NCBI GenBank assembly: GCA_027604505.1
Contig: JADIIX010000023.1
Span: forward strand, 124,001 to 188,000
Length of the DNA stretch: 64,000 nt
Direction: 5' to 3'
DNA from: Gonapodya sp. JEL0774
Lineage: Eukaryota; Monoblepharomycota; Monoblepharidomycetes; Monoblepharidales; Gonapodyaceae
The stretch's first letter is position 1, and every line of letters starts with the position of its first letter. The translations under genes were made by a program, and so were the position numbers. The notes below the pieces were generated by a model that was not told the origin of the DNA, searched no databases, and saw nothing but the letters and a program-made list of their open reading frames with translations. Below, one piece after another: positions 37,009 through 48,652 of the stretch.

Positions 37009-38724
37009 CTACGCCTCCATCCAGGGGTCCGCTGATAGAATCGTTCCTCTACACTCTCCGAATCCGATCCTGAATCCGTCACCTTGCGCGTGCCCACGGA
37101 AAACAATCTCATCCCCGTCCTCAAGGAACTTTCGAACGAGTCCGGTGTCGCCGATGGCTAGCGGCTTGGATCCAAGGCTCGTCATCTCACAAAAGCATCC
37201 ACACTCCTGCAATGCCTGTATGATGACAATGATGTCGAAGGGGGTTGTTTTAATGAAAGGAGCTCTGCCAGGTCAAATCATCAAAGAGCATTACCTCGCC
37301 GGCGGTAATGGTTCCCGTTCCAAGCAGATCCCCTGTCCGAATCAGGCATCCACCAACCGTCTGGTGTGCCAACATGTGCCTTCCATTCCAGTAGAGATGT
37401 TTCGCATTGGTGCGCGTAATGGTACTTGGTGTACTGAGGCCAGAAGCTAAACGGTGGGAGGACGGTGATGGCTTTAGCGCCAAAATTTGGCACTAAGGAT
37501 CACGGTCACAAACTCACGAATCAAATCAACTTCTAAGTTTATGTCATACCATCCCGTAGAGCTTTTGGAGTATGAGGAATCGCGCAGGTAAGGGGCAGGG
37601 TTAATGGCTTTGCTAGGTGGTTCGATGGAGAAAACGGAAAGGGCGTCCTGTCGACCGACATACTTAAGACTTGCAACCGTTTCGGGATTTGTCGAAGGGA
37701 AAGCTCACCAACGTGACGACCCATGGCGAGATAGAAGTGGCGAAGCTCTTTCCGTTGAAAGGCCCCAGGGGAACGGACTCCCATCCTGTCCGAATGACGG
37801 AGATTTGTATTACGACAGAAATTTGCTTAGGGGACGTTTCCATTCACCTTGGATGTCTCTGGCACTCCAGTCGTTTAGCAAAACGACTCCAAAGTAATGC
37901 TCTTCCGCTTTGGCCGGGGAAATTCTCTCGCCTCTGGAACCCACACCAACAATGTAACCCAGCTCCAACTCCATATCCAGCATGTTTGTCGGAGCAAACG
38001 AGGTTGTTTGTTCCCCTTTCTTGCGGAAAAGACCCATGGGTCGTTTAACGCCGGAGCCTGAGACCTGAATTGTGGAAGACCTTCCGTGATACGCAATGGG
38101 CAAATCTTGAGTGTTAGGATGCATGTCTTTAGCACCGAATATCCTGCCCATGGTTTGCATATGGTTCATGGACAAGGAAAAGTCGCTGAAATCACTTGGA
38201 GCGAACGGCATATGCTGACGAGTGCTTTTCCATGGAACCAGAAGTTTCTCTCGCAGTGACGGAGAATCACGAACAATCGCACAATCTTCGGAGAGAAGAC
38301 TGTAAGCACCGAGCAAGATATAGAAAGATGATGTAAATTTAAATACCAAGCCTCGTAAGATACAGATGAACTCACTGCTGGAGTGTCGACCTCGCTTCGC
38401 GCCACGCTGGCTTTCCAAGCTCCATGAAGGCATTCAAAGTAGGTTTCGAAAATACCTCTTTGCCCACAACCCGCAGCTCCTTTCCGTCAAACAGCCCCGC
38501 TGCAGCAACTTCCTGGAGGTCAACGACGTAGTCGCCAACAATGGTGGCTGCACGAGGAGCCGGCTGTAATTTCCATGACCATAAAAGGAATTTCAGATCT
38601 GGACATGCAGGCGCTGTAAAGGGCAGCTCACCTTGTCAGTAGTCGAAATGATTCCAAATGGGATGTTTTGGATGGGAAAGTCCGAGTCTTGGGAGTAGGA
38701 CACAAAGCTTTTCAAAGAAGACAT
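37009..38724 (-). CDS. FAH: Fumarylacetoacetase
   Basis: FAH hydrolyses fumarylacetoacetate to fumarate and acetoacetate, the last step of phenylalanine/tyrosine breakdown, in the cytosol. The start at 38724 encodes [20 protein letters not shown] then [10 protein letters not shown]. Catalytic-domain blocks in order: [18 protein letters not shown] (Asp ligand and the catalytic His), [31 protein letters not shown] (two metal-ligand Glu), [11 protein letters not shown] (metal-ligand Asp), and, after an in-phase intron of about 68 nt, [24 protein letters not shown] with the conserved Lys and Thr. It ends [20 protein letters not shown] at 37009, as expected for the family. Five or more introns. 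All metal and catalytic residues I can place are present, so it should be active. No other tyrosine-pathway gene is adjacent. Confidence 0.93.
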
Positions 38725-39230
38725 GGCTATAGCTATTCGGAGGAGAGAATTCGAAATTCCCTTGGAGGCCCATCACTGCTTTTGGTTTTGGCGGGAGTGA
38801 GAAACTCCGCGCCGGGTGATTTGGTCCCGGCGGATTGTCCCGCAGGTGGAACTTGAACAGCCGAACATTACTTTTCAACTGTATTTATTTCACACACTTT
38901 TGCGAGTCCGGGACAGGATCTAAGACAATCCAGCAGGCCCGGTTTGCCACAAGTTAGAAAGGGACACCAAGTGCTATTGCGCCCCATTCATGGTCATTAT
39001 GAAAATCATGGTGTTCCCCTGAATACTGATTGAGGAAGAAGAATCTGCATTCAGTAATCGTAATCAACTTCGTTTGGAAGCAAGATAAAGCATGCCATTA
39101 GAAGAGACAATAGTGCATAAATTACATGTGATGGTTCCCGCCCAGGTATACGTAACGTCCATAACAAATAATGGTGACTTTGAAGAAACATTTTTCGCAT
39201 TCAGAAGTAGCCCAGCATGAGTGCAATCAA
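38725..39230 (-). other. Intergenic interval upstream of FAH
   Basis: This holds the presumed FAH promoter and the 3' flank of the Zn2Cys6 regulator gene. No protein-like frame, RNA gene or repeat was seen. Confidence 0.45.
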
Positions 39231-41833
39231 TCACTTGCTGTTTGCGACGATTTCGGCCCAAACACACAAATCACGCAGCTCGGATGACAACCTTGTTGCA
39301 TCTGGCCACCACGACGAATAAAAGTCGATCTCCCTGATCACCATTTCGACGTCACCTTGGGAGGTTTCGCCTCCACCTGTCGAGTTTCGGTTGATGAGTG
39401 ATATATTGCGGGTCACACAGAATAATTAACTCACGGACAATCTGGCAAATCCAAACTAAAAATAGGCCATTTCAGTTAGATTGTATTCGCTTCACCACCA
39501 GCCTTGAATGTACTTACTCAGTGAGCATTGATACAAGCAATACAGAGAGAATGGCGTCAAGAAAATGCCGCACCCGAAGAATCGCTGGATGAGTTGGCGA
39601 AGAGCAAGTGAGTGCGACAAAGCTTTTTGGAAACTTCGGCTCGTCAGCCAATGAACTGGGGCACTTGTGGGGTTGAGTGGGCTATTCATCGTAATAAATG
39701 CTGAGTGGTAGAGGACGAGCGCACGTGCATATTCTGGTGAAAACTCTGGCGAAAAGGGAGACCGCTTGGCTGCCGGATATGTTTCGACAAACATTTCGTA
39801 CCAAGCAGACTGGATACAAGCAAACGATACCTCAAAATCAGCGCACATATTACGCGGATAGAAACATTATGACATCAAAACATACAAGGAGGCCCTCCAA
39901 GTCGCGCGTCCCTGGATGATCCTTTGACCAATCCCGGTCAGCTCGCAACGCCTGAGCTTGCCCAATGATATAAAACGGTTCCAGAGGACTAATAGATGCA
40001 ACAGGACTTGCGAACGGATTCCGAAGGGTCCTCGATGTCGACCAAGGCATGGGGTTTGCTTCCCAGATCTCATCTGAAGCCAGAGGCTGGAGTTGGAGCT
40101 CAACATCACTGATCAGTGGGGCTCGAGTGTGAATAAAGGCGCCGATACGATCCGCTCCAAACAACGCCCAGCCTGTTAAGCCCGTAGTGTAACGTAATGC
40201 AATGACGTGGAGAACAATACCAATGACTCAATGCCAGTGATGCTCACCTGTCCGTCGTTGCTGCTCCTCTGCTATCCAATCAGCACTACCAGGTATTTCC
40301 TGGATGACCCGATCTGGACGCAGGCTCGGATCGACAAACAAGTTGTTTTCTCGAGCTTTTCGCACGGCCAGGGCCAAAAGTACAGATGGAGTACCTCTAA
40401 AACAGTATCAGAGGTTAAACTGTAAGCAACTTAACAAGGAAAACCGATTGTACTGAGAAGGTCACGTGTGGCATTACCTGTCTTGCCCTGATGCGTACTG
40501 GCATAAAAGAATTAGGGCTTGAACGAAAGAGATGTCGTCAGGAATCTCGTTGCCAAGCTCTTCTAAAATACGCTTGCATCGGGAGAACAGGGCGTTGCCC
40601 AATCGACGGTTGGCGATCACACTAACACAGCCGTCAGTTCAAAATGGTGACAGAAAACAAGGACGACAAGGACGAAAAGTCTACACGTACTTTTCTTCAG
40701 AACTGGTCGCAGCAACAGCCATCACGGAATATACGAGGAGGGGCTGCTGTTTCGAAAAGTTGGCGAGAAACCTAGATTAAAATAACATGTGTAAGAAGTT
40801 GTGTTTGCTTCCAACACCCTGATGTCACATGTGACTCTGCCCTCACGTGGGTCGGTGAATGGGATTGATTGTGCGAACGAAACGATAATCCCAATTGTAA
40901 CGAAAGAATCGTGATACAAAGGCGTTGACAATTTCCGGGGAGGGGAGAGGGTCCAAGTCGTCGAATATTCCCACCGGACGAAGTATGGGCAGTGCTTCTT
41001 CGGGAACGGGTACACCATCACCCAGCAACGCAGCCTCTTGACTCAATGGCAGATGAAAGTCACTGGTAGATTGTAGAAGCAGGTCTACGTCTGACATAAA
41101 CTCAGCGTCATGAGGCTTGTGGGGCATTGTGAGGTCGAAGAATGGGGAGCCCGCCGCTGCTAGGTTGCCAGAACACGACACCGAGGGTGCAGGTACCCCG
41201 TGAAAGGAAAGACGGCGCATCTCTTCTCTGAAACTCTCCACCGTCGTTTCCAAATTTCGAAGTACACCATCGACAACGTCTCGTGGTTTTGCTCCAGTCC
41301 GATCTGGGATGCCGGGGCGTTGAAAGTTTCCACCACCTTCGGGGGAGATCACGTCCATAGCTTCGTTCATAGCGCTCATCAGAGAAGCTTCCACTGCGAT
41401 GAACCGGGATTTGAGCTGCTCGAGCCAGCCACGACGAGGACCAGGACCGATGCGGAGACGTTCAAAAGAACAAGGTAGATTCTTCTCGCTGCATTTGTTG
41501 CAAGGGTCATTTCCATCACATCGGTCTTAGACCCATCGAGTTGAAACGCTCGCTGAAACTGTGCCGTTTATACCAACAGGAGAAGGAGGATGCCTACTCA
41601 CCATGACGAGCATTGCACTGCGAGGCCAATAGGGCATTATAGAGGGATTTAACGCACTGGAATCATCACAGTCGCAGTAGAAACAAACGCACCCCATCAC
41701 AAGCTTGAACGGTGCACAAGCAATCGTTCAGTTGGTGTGCCGCCAAAGAGAGACTGACCAACCACCACTCACCTTTCGGAGTTCTCTTCTTCCTCGGGTT
41801 TCGCTCTTTTTCCTCCTCTGATGTATTATCCAT
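39231..41833 (-). CDS. Zn(II)2Cys6 transcription factor with fungal-specific TF domain
   Basis: This is a binuclear zinc-cluster DNA-binding regulator. Start at 41833 (MDNTSEEEKERNPRKKRTPK). The cluster is assembled from four exons, two of them microexons (41693-41703 and 41602-41617). Spliced, it reads ACDGCNARHDRC then DGNDPCNKCSEKNLPC, i.e. C-x2-C-x6-C-x5-C-x2-C-x6-C exactly. A linker (RIGPGPRRGWLEQLKSRF) and a helical dimerisation-like stretch follow, then the middle homology region: SPEIVNAFVSRFFRYNWDYR, LFSRCKRILEELGNEIPDDI, FVQALILLCQYASG, and the segment GADRIGAFIHTRAPLISDVE. Late exons give WYEMFVETYPAAKRSPFSPE and end DLCVWAEIVANSK at 39231. About ten introns. Its target is unknown; it lies 0.5 kb downstream of the start of FAH, but regulation of FAH would be speculation. 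Confidence 0.82.
41602..41617 (-). other. 16-nt microexon in the zinc cluster
   Basis: On the minus strand it reads TGCAATGCTCGTCATG, flanked by GGCCTCGCAG and GTGAGT. It encodes Cys-Asn-Ala-Arg-His plus one base and supplies the second zinc-ligand cysteine. Confidence 0.8.
41693..41703 (-). other. 11-nt microexon in the zinc cluster
   Basis: On the minus strand it reads CTTGTGATGGG, flanked by CCGTTCAAG and GTGCGT. With the G left over from the previous exon it encodes Ala-Cys-Asp-Gly, including the first zinc-ligand cysteine. Confidence 0.75.
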
Positions 41834-42182
41834 TTGATGCTCAGTCTCCTTGTGATTGAAGGAAATTGACAAGTAACCACAGATGTGATTATGTTCGGCT
41901 GGGAGATGTTATCGAGGCTCGAGGTCCAGCGGGGTTCATTATCACCCGGTCGGCGGGAAACCCTGAAAGAGCATAAAAATTGCTCCAAACAAAATGTCCG
42001 CTTGCTCACACACTCCAATGTGCATAACATAGAAAAAAATTCCGAATCTTAAACTCCGTGCTTCGAGAAGTGGCCGATGTTGAATGCAAGACTGAGAAGC
42101 GTTGGGCGGACTTCAGGACAGTTCCGAAGTTGCTCGTGCGCTTGAATGAGGATTGTCTAATAACCTCCTCTATTCGTGGGTT
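41834..42182 (-). other. Upstream region of the Zn2Cys6 gene
   Basis: No gene was seen. This is the presumed promoter and 5' UTR of the minus-strand regulator. Confidence 0.4.
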
Positions 42183-43616
42183 TCAGACGTTTCTTTGTGT
42201 CCTGCGCATTCCCTGAAGGTAGATGGCCGGCGCCGCTTGTCTGGTGCCACAGCACATTACGAGGACGACACTGTATGCATCAACAACACAGCCCATGACA
42301 CCTCCAAGTTTCGACGAGATATCATCGGAAATAAGACGTGCCATTGCTACTCGCACCCCCCCCTCAAGAGCTCTACCCTCTCCGATTGGTCTCGCGGTCC
42401 TGGAATATTGAAGCCATGTACCTCTTTTCATGGGAAGGTTGTGAAAAGGTCGGGTCGGGAACGTGCCCGAATGTTGCACAAAATGAAACGGAATGGCTCT
42501 CTCAGACTTTGGACGGTTTCTCTGCACACTCCTTATTGACGACACCAGACATGTGTAAGAAGCGCCTTATTGCCAAGATGGTCATCGAAATCCGAGACGA
42601 TGTGTCATCGATTTCAGCTCCACGGTACGCGGTCTAAAATTGTGGGGACGATTTCCACTTTGAATTTGTTGTGCGTTGCGCCAATTCAAAGCAGCAAATT
42701 GTTGCGGACGTCCTCAATGGCCTTCAAAGTAAGGGATGTCGACTTGGTGGCCGCGATGCGCTTGGGTGCCTTCGTACCCACTCTGCCCTGGGCCGCGTCT
42801 TGCACGACTGTCGGTACCTCAGTCCCATTGCAAAGAGGAAGGTACTTTGGATAATTCATTCAGGGATCACTTTCAACCCTCCTCGGTTCCGTATGCGAAT
42901 AACTATGGTGGAGGAATGGACGGTGGAACGTCTATTCGCCGGCGCCATGAACAGTTCGTACTCCCCTCAACGAACGCTGTCAGGCAGTCGGTCCAAACAA
43001 TACTTTGCACTACAGGTTACCAATTTGCTCAGGCGCGACACTCAATTCCATTTTCCACCTCTCCACATCGCATCAAAGAGCGCGGACGCGAAACCAGGTT
43101 GCACCGCACCAACTTTCAGCTCCTTCAGCTCTCACATCCGTACCCCAACAAGCTGCGCACTCCAGCTTATTCATCCACACAGCCTGCGTGAACCTCGATT
43201 TCTGTGGGAGCTATGCATTCCGCGCAAGCGCAAAGCGGAACTGTTCCAACTCGTTTTTGAGCAGCACTCTGCCGATTTTCACAAGATCGCAACAGGGGTA
43301 CTCCAACTTTGGGGGGGATTGCGAAATAGAAAATCTTTATAGCGGGTCCGTGCTGTTTTCAGCATCAGGCTTGTTCGGCCCAGAACAAAACACCTTCTCC
43401 CCCTACGTTGGCATTCGGAGACACTTCAAGCATTCAGCTCGCGTTCCTTATTCGCTTAGTGGTTCCATGGACCCGTTTGCGTGGTCGACATCACCAAAGG
43501 CAGTGGCAGGAACGTCGCAGAGCAAATGTCTTCAGTACCTACCAACAACAGCCCCCTCTGCCACAGATCAAGTCAATGCTCTCTTGACGCTCCTGAGAGC
43601 CTTGCTGGGCTCATAG
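42183..43616 (+). pseudogene. Possible frame-disrupted gene remnant
   Basis: Protein-like stretches occur in different plus-strand frames that I cannot join with clean splice signals. Examples are PPSFDEISSEIRRAIATRTP near 42300, SVPYANNYGGGMDGGTSIRR near 42890, QVAPHQLSAPSALTSVPQQA near 43095 and MDPFAWSTSPKAVAGTSQSK near 43467, with a frame ending RALLGS at 43616. Gln/Ser/Pro-rich composition recalls a transcription-factor linker. The alternatives are a real gene with many short introns, non-coding sequence, or a minus-strand ORF (42183-42545) that is also open. No family is recognised. Confidence 0.25.
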
Positions 43617-43866
43617 TCTCCATGCGGCACTCTCCATCTGGAAGCTGACGCCCAATCGTTCTTCGGACAAACATTGAGTGGGTTCCTTTCCAGCCAGCTC
43701 GTGACTCACAACGCCGACCCTCGAGGAATGGCTAAGTACAAACTCACAGAGAATCACTGCGCAGGGTCAGCCTGGAGGGGATGTCGCCTACCTGATTCAG
43801 TCGATGTAGGTCGAGGTTGAGGGCGATAGTGGGTTTCCATCCAGCTTTGATCATCTCGATCACGGA

Positions 43867-44640
43867 TCAACATCTTCGAAAGGCAGGGAAGCTGACTTGG
43901 TATGATGCGGGAGCTGTGACTGTGATGAGGTTCATATGGGATGTATATGTGAACATGGCTTTCAAGTTTGCAGATGGGAGGAGCAGAATGGAGCGATTGT
44001 TCAAGATCCTACATATGCAGGAACCAGCGCTTGTGGAGTGTTGGTGTGGTCGTTTGAGTTCTTGCTGTAGCTCTTTGTTTGCTGCAACCTCGGTTCCCCT
44101 CTGCAGTTCTGCGATGTTTGAATGCGGCGACGGGGAATCTCTTGACATACCAGATACTCGGTGCTGTCCTCCGTGGCACCCGCACGTCGTCCAAAAGTGT
44201 GCATACTGCTTTGAAACGTGGAGAGTTGTGGCTCGCAGAATCACCTCAAGTGTGCAGTGCTGGTGTTTACTTGCGGTAACATGGGACAGTACATGATTGT
44301 TGAAGCTAACCAACTCTTAACCGATTTTAGATGAGTGTGAAAGACAATAAACTCAATTTGTACAGTTTCAGGCATCTGTGATTGCTACGTCTTGTGTCGC
44401 AACAGTGACTAGTGTTGGACAGTGAGCAAATCCGCTCTTAGGTTCAGTACATGAACGCATCTCCGTCCCAAGTCCATAAAGGTGATGCCGAGAACTCATG
44501 ACCTCGAAAAAACGTGAATCGGTATCTTTTGTAGTGGCCAATACTCGGAGAAAGCTGTCCCATGAAGCGTAATCTCCGCACGAGATGCGACTTGAGAGAT
44601 AGTAGCTTACTACAAAGTCAACGTCCACCTCAACTGTCAT
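43867..44640 (-). CDS. Uncertain minus-strand ORFs, possibly one two-exon gene
   Basis: Two open minus-strand stretches lie in line. The first starts at 44640 (MTVEVDVDFVVSYYLSSRIS, then YASWDSFLRVLATTK). The second covers 44313-43867 (HSNIAELQRGTEVAANKELQ then QELKRPHQH). A plausible acceptor (GAGTTGGTTAG) precedes the second, but I find no strong donor for the first. No homology is recognised and a plus-strand frame is also open over 43817-44296. Confidence 0.22.
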
Positions 44641-44735
44641 GATTCACGACACCTCATGGTGCCGCCGCCCAAATGCACGAAGGGAATAGGCAAGCGCTCA
44701 TATCCATTCGAACCCGCGAAGATGTCCGTTGGGTC

Positions 44736-45164
44736 CTACTTTTCGTTAGTGGTTGCTTCTACTACTGCCTCTCTTGCTGCTTTCCTTCTCCCTCTAAAGT
44801 CCAACGTTCCTGCAATCTCCTCCACAACTTCGCATGCCTCTCCAACCGCGGCAACCTTCCTGCACAGAGTTTCCGCATCAAGAACGACACGATCCAGCAT
44901 GCTCGCTATGAGAGCCAGAGCTGGGTCTCCGTTTGAAACGAATTTGCTTGCAATGTGAGCGGGTGAGTGTGGGGATGTTTCCGGAACAGTTGCACGGGCA
45001 ACGGAACGAGAAAGGCTAGAGATTGAAGAGAGTAACTGCTGGCTTCGTGTGGAGACCGAAACACGTGATGCTGCAAGATAGGACTGTAGCGAATCAGAGG
45101 GAGCGAGGACTTCGGACTTGGAGGCTCGAGAAGAGGGGACAGAAAACAAGAGCTGCTGTGACAT
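44736..45164 (-). CDS. Small Ala/Ser-rich hypothetical protein
   Basis: A single-exon ORF of 142 residues, from ATG at 45164 to a stop at 44736. The N-terminal half is Ser-rich (LLFSVPSSRASKSE ... STRSQQLLSSISSL). The C-terminal half is likely helical and shows heptad-like spacing (ALIASMLDRVVLDAETLCRK and VGEACEVVEEIAGTLDFRGR). Size and helicity fit a small complex subunit, but no family is recognised. The opposite strand has an open frame that looks like a hydrophobic shadow of the Ala-rich codons, so I favour the minus strand. Confidence 0.42.
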   Translation of the reverse strand: MSQQLLFSVPSSRASKSEVLAPSDSLQSYLAASRVSVSTRSQQLLSSISSLSRSVARATVPETSPHSPAHIASKFVSNGDPALALIASMLDRVVLDAETLCRKVAAVGEACEVVEEIAGTLDFRGRRKAAREAVVEATTNEK

Positions 45165-45259
45165 GATTCCTCAAGCTAGCCTCTGTCACTTTCATGGAAG
45201 TTGAATATTGATTGAATTGGTGATGTGACCGAATAGTGCACTGTATTAATAGGTTGACT

Positions 45260-47212
45260 TTAGCCGAATGCATTTCCCTCTCCCTTGCCTCTAAGTCGCT
45301 CAGTCATCAGTTCATTAATTCTGGATGTATCACCCTCCACTTCTCTCTGTCCGCCCTTATGGTCTAACTTCTCCACCGCATTGGCAAATGCCAGATTTAG
45401 ACGTGCGCATCGCTCATCACTGCTTCCGGATCCCATGTTTAAGAAAGTCGGAGCATAACCAACAGCTGTTTTGCGGTTGTGATCCCACTGCAAGCAAAAT
45501 TCACAAGTGAAATCAGAAATGCTCGATCGGGCACGGAAACAATATCGACCACACCTGAATTATTGATCCCCCGAGTCCAGACCAACCAGTCCATGACCAT
45601 CCCTCACCCTTATATTCCTCAGGAATTGTTGGTGTCGGGGGCTTCGTGGACATGTCGAGTCGAATGTTGGGGATCTTCGTGCTGGGTTGTGATGAGCCGA
45701 ACCCACCGTGCGTCGTTCGAATGGGACCCATCAACACGGCATCTGGTAAGGGTGGAAAGGGATAAGTATTGAACGAGCAGATAACACTCTTCGTAGACCC
45801 ACCAATCTGGTCCAAGTTCCTCTGTTCGAGAGTATGAGCCTCAGCAAACGTGACAGCATCTGCTATGTCTACGCCACCAAAAGATCCACCCATGGCCATA
45901 ACATTGGCAAAAGCAGCAAGCTGGCGGACATCCGCTAAAACTCAATACGGCCTCGAGCCAACAACGAAATCAGACGATAATGGTCACACTCACACCCCTG
46001 GCATTTGTGCATGTAAACGCACTTGGGACCTCGCCTCTCAATACCTCGACGACATTGCTGTGCAAAACATTTTCCTCTGGGAAGGGCACATCTGTCACAC
46101 TCGAATTCACCAACGATTTGAAGTGTGGATGATCTGGGCCCAGACTGTGGGCAAACCCAATCCCGGCTCTGGCACCAGGGCCCCAGATGACAGGAACATA
46201 GTAATTGTCGCTGGAGAAGTTCACCTTTGGTTGGTATGCCGTCGTGCATCGTCATGGAACAACAGAACTGAGACACTAACGCTGACTCTGGAAGTCCAAC
46301 ATAGACTTTTACGCCCAGCGTCGAAGCTAATTCTGCGATACACTGGCCTTGAGAGGCGCCAGTTGTTCGACGGAGAACTGAGAGAATTGAGATGGAAAAT
46401 GGTTGGTTTAGGTAGTTCTCAGAGCGAGCTATGTAGAGAAAAATACTAACTCTCGTTTAGAAACCATCCTCGGGTAACTGCGTGATAAGCCTTTGTAAGT
46501 ATTCCATCGAAATTGTGAGGTTGGGATGCGATGCGCTTTGCGAGAGCATCGAGGTCACGAAGTTCTGCCAGTGAGGGGCGATGATCACTATCAAGCCAAG
46601 CCACGCCACCCTAAATTTCAGAAACCATAAGACGATGTTCTAGTGTGTTTGAAGTTGCATCGGCGAAGGAGGGTCATTGACTTCGCACAACATGCGCACC
46701 TGGTGTTCCAACAAGTCTTTCACGGTGACATCTTCTTTGCTACCTTCTGCAAACTCTGGCCATATAGAGGCAATCTTTGTGTCGAGAGAGAGCTTGCCCT
46801 GTGAGATTGCGCGAAGAATCGACATGCCCATCAGTGCCTTTCCGCCTGTAAACAAGCAGTGGTGAGTTTTGGAGCGTCAACATGACTAGCATTGTTCGTA
46901 CTATCCAATATGCAACGTACTCGAGTGCACCACGAAAACATTTTCGGCTGTTAGAGGACGTGTCTTCTCGGAATTTGCCCATCCGCCCACAAGATCTACG
47001 ACCTTCTCGCCCTTGTCTGTAAACAAAAACAAGATTGAGCAGTCAGTGCTGAGCAGTGCAATTCTATGGTTTGTCTAAGTCAACTTACAGTAAGCTACAT
47101 ATCCAGCACCAATTTCCGCACCGTCTCGGAAGTTTTTTAGAAAGGCATCACGGACGGTCTCAAAGCCAGGAGCAACAGTCCCTGTGATGTTGTGTTCCTC
47201 AAGTGTTGACAT
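45260..47212 (-). CDS. Beta-lactamase-fold serine hydrolase (LACTB/EstB type)
   Basis: Members of this eukaryotic class-C-beta-lactamase-related family are esterases or peptidases rather than antibiotic-resistance enzymes. The start at 47212 reads MSTLEEHNITGTVAPGFETV then RDAFLKNFRDGAEIGAGYVA. The next exon gives DKGEKVVDLVGGWA, the typical entry to the fold. Splicing across about 46920-46845 yields VVHSSGKALMGMSIL, so the nucleophile motif S-x-x-K (SSGK) spans an exon junction. Then come LSLDTKIASIWPEFAEGSKE and VTVKDLLEHQ. Later exons include SLGPDHPHFKSLVNSS, MAMGGSFGGVDIADAVTFAE and a C-terminal GYAPTFLNMGSGSSDERCAR, ending at 45260. About eight exons. The Tyr of the second motif was not placed with confidence. 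The N-terminus lacks a clear signal peptide, suggesting a cytosolic enzyme. Confidence 0.72.
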
Positions 47213-47536
47213 GGTTTCTAAGTGAGAGATGCGTTAGATTGTCGGATATCGGAACAATGAAAAGCCGTGGTGTAGCGCGCAAAGTGAATCTTTATGAATT
47301 TACCACTATTTACTTAAAATAAAGACAGTTAGACTAGGAGAAGCTAGAGACTGTCGCTAGAAACTGATAAGTAACTTTGAAACAGGTATGCTGTCCAGTT
47401 GACAAGAAGACGGCAGGCCCCGTTCAATTAGCAATTGGTTCTGTGAATTGAAGAGACTCCATGAAAATGTCCATGTATGTGTCCATGTTTCCTCAATGAA
47501 ACTACAACCAGACGCTTGGAGAAGGGGGAACCTCCC
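47213..47536 (-). other. Upstream region of the hydrolase gene
   Basis: Short A/T-richer stretch with no gene recognised. Confidence 0.4.
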
Positions 47537-48366
47537 TCAGCGTAGTTTGGTTCTAGTAACATACCTGGGGGTGTGTCGACATACATATCTGGGAGGGGGT
47601 GCATATCCAGGTGGGGTGTTGTAACCATAATCTGGACTGGAAGACTTTGGGGAACTCATGGAAGTGGTCACAATATTCGAACTGGTTACTGGATCAACCC
47701 TCTGACTCTCCAACATGCGCGGAGATGAACTCCACCCCTCACTTGGAGCGAAAACTTCTCTTCAGTACCACCACCCTGACCAACAAAATGGAGCTAGTAG
47801 AGCCTGGTGGGGTAATAAATGAGAAGTCTAAGAACGTTCTTATGGGAACATACTTATCACTGCACCCCGAGCGATAAAGCATCCAACTCAGTGTATCGGC
47901 TGAGAACGTCACAGGCATTTTGCATACTCCTCGTCTCATGTGATTGAATGTATCTCAGTCGATACACTGAGTCCCAGAAGGCCCTGGGTCCGTCATCCAC
48001 CAAGACCTATCTGAGAACTGTCCGACGACCCAATGGCAGACACCACATACAGGTAAGTAGAAGTCCGCGACAAGGGAAGTTGTCAAAGACCGTCGGTATT
48101 ACGCATCACTCTGTCCTCCCGGGATACCACCAACGGAATCGGATTGATCGAGAGTGGTAATTGAGGAAGGATTTCAAGATGAGAACAGGGAAGTGTTTGA
48201 AAGCACAGAGTGATGTGGATGGACTGGGATCATTGTGAGATAAGGCACAGGTGGACAGGAGAACCAACTCCCGACGAGAACGTGTCGGACATTGGTAAGC
48301 TCGCTTTCCACCGTTCCCAGAAGCAAAAAGTGGCCATAATCGCATCGGTTGCGGTATTCTTGACAT
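47537..48366 (-). CDS. Possible multi-exon hypothetical gene
   Basis: Protein-like exons on the minus strand can be seen but not fully joined. One exon (about 48010-47862) follows an acceptor CTCAGATAG and reads VLVDDGPRAFWDSVYRLRYI, then QSHETRSMQNACDVLSRYTE. A second (about 47765-47537) is Ser/Pro-rich, reads SSPDYGYNTPPGYAPPPRYV and stops at 47537. A candidate N-terminal exon starts at 48366 (MSRIPQPMRLWPLFASGNGG). The junctions between them are not resolved. No family is recognised. Confidence 0.32.
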
Positions 48367-48652
48367 GGTTCAATCACCGGGTTGCTGTTATGTAATGTTG
48401 AAGAATCAGGAAACACGCTTGCCACAAGAATAGGTGACGTGCACGCTCACCTGTGGAGGTCTTTCACTCGTGAACTGCTCACTTCTCATTGTAGTAACAG
48501 CAAATTTGCCCCACTGTATGTACGCGTCTGTAACTGATCTGGGCGTTATGTATACATACCACAGACTGTTTCAAGTCTTGCTCCGCATTCACAAATAAAA
48601 AGTTGGTGTATATATTGAGTCATTATCTGACCAAGTGCACGATAATCCTCTC

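Noticed and set aside
44656-44958. Plus-strand ORF with an apparent hydrophobic N-terminus
   Set aside because: It is antisense to the Ala/Ser-rich minus-strand ORF, whose helical pattern and start are better; kept as a lesser alternative.
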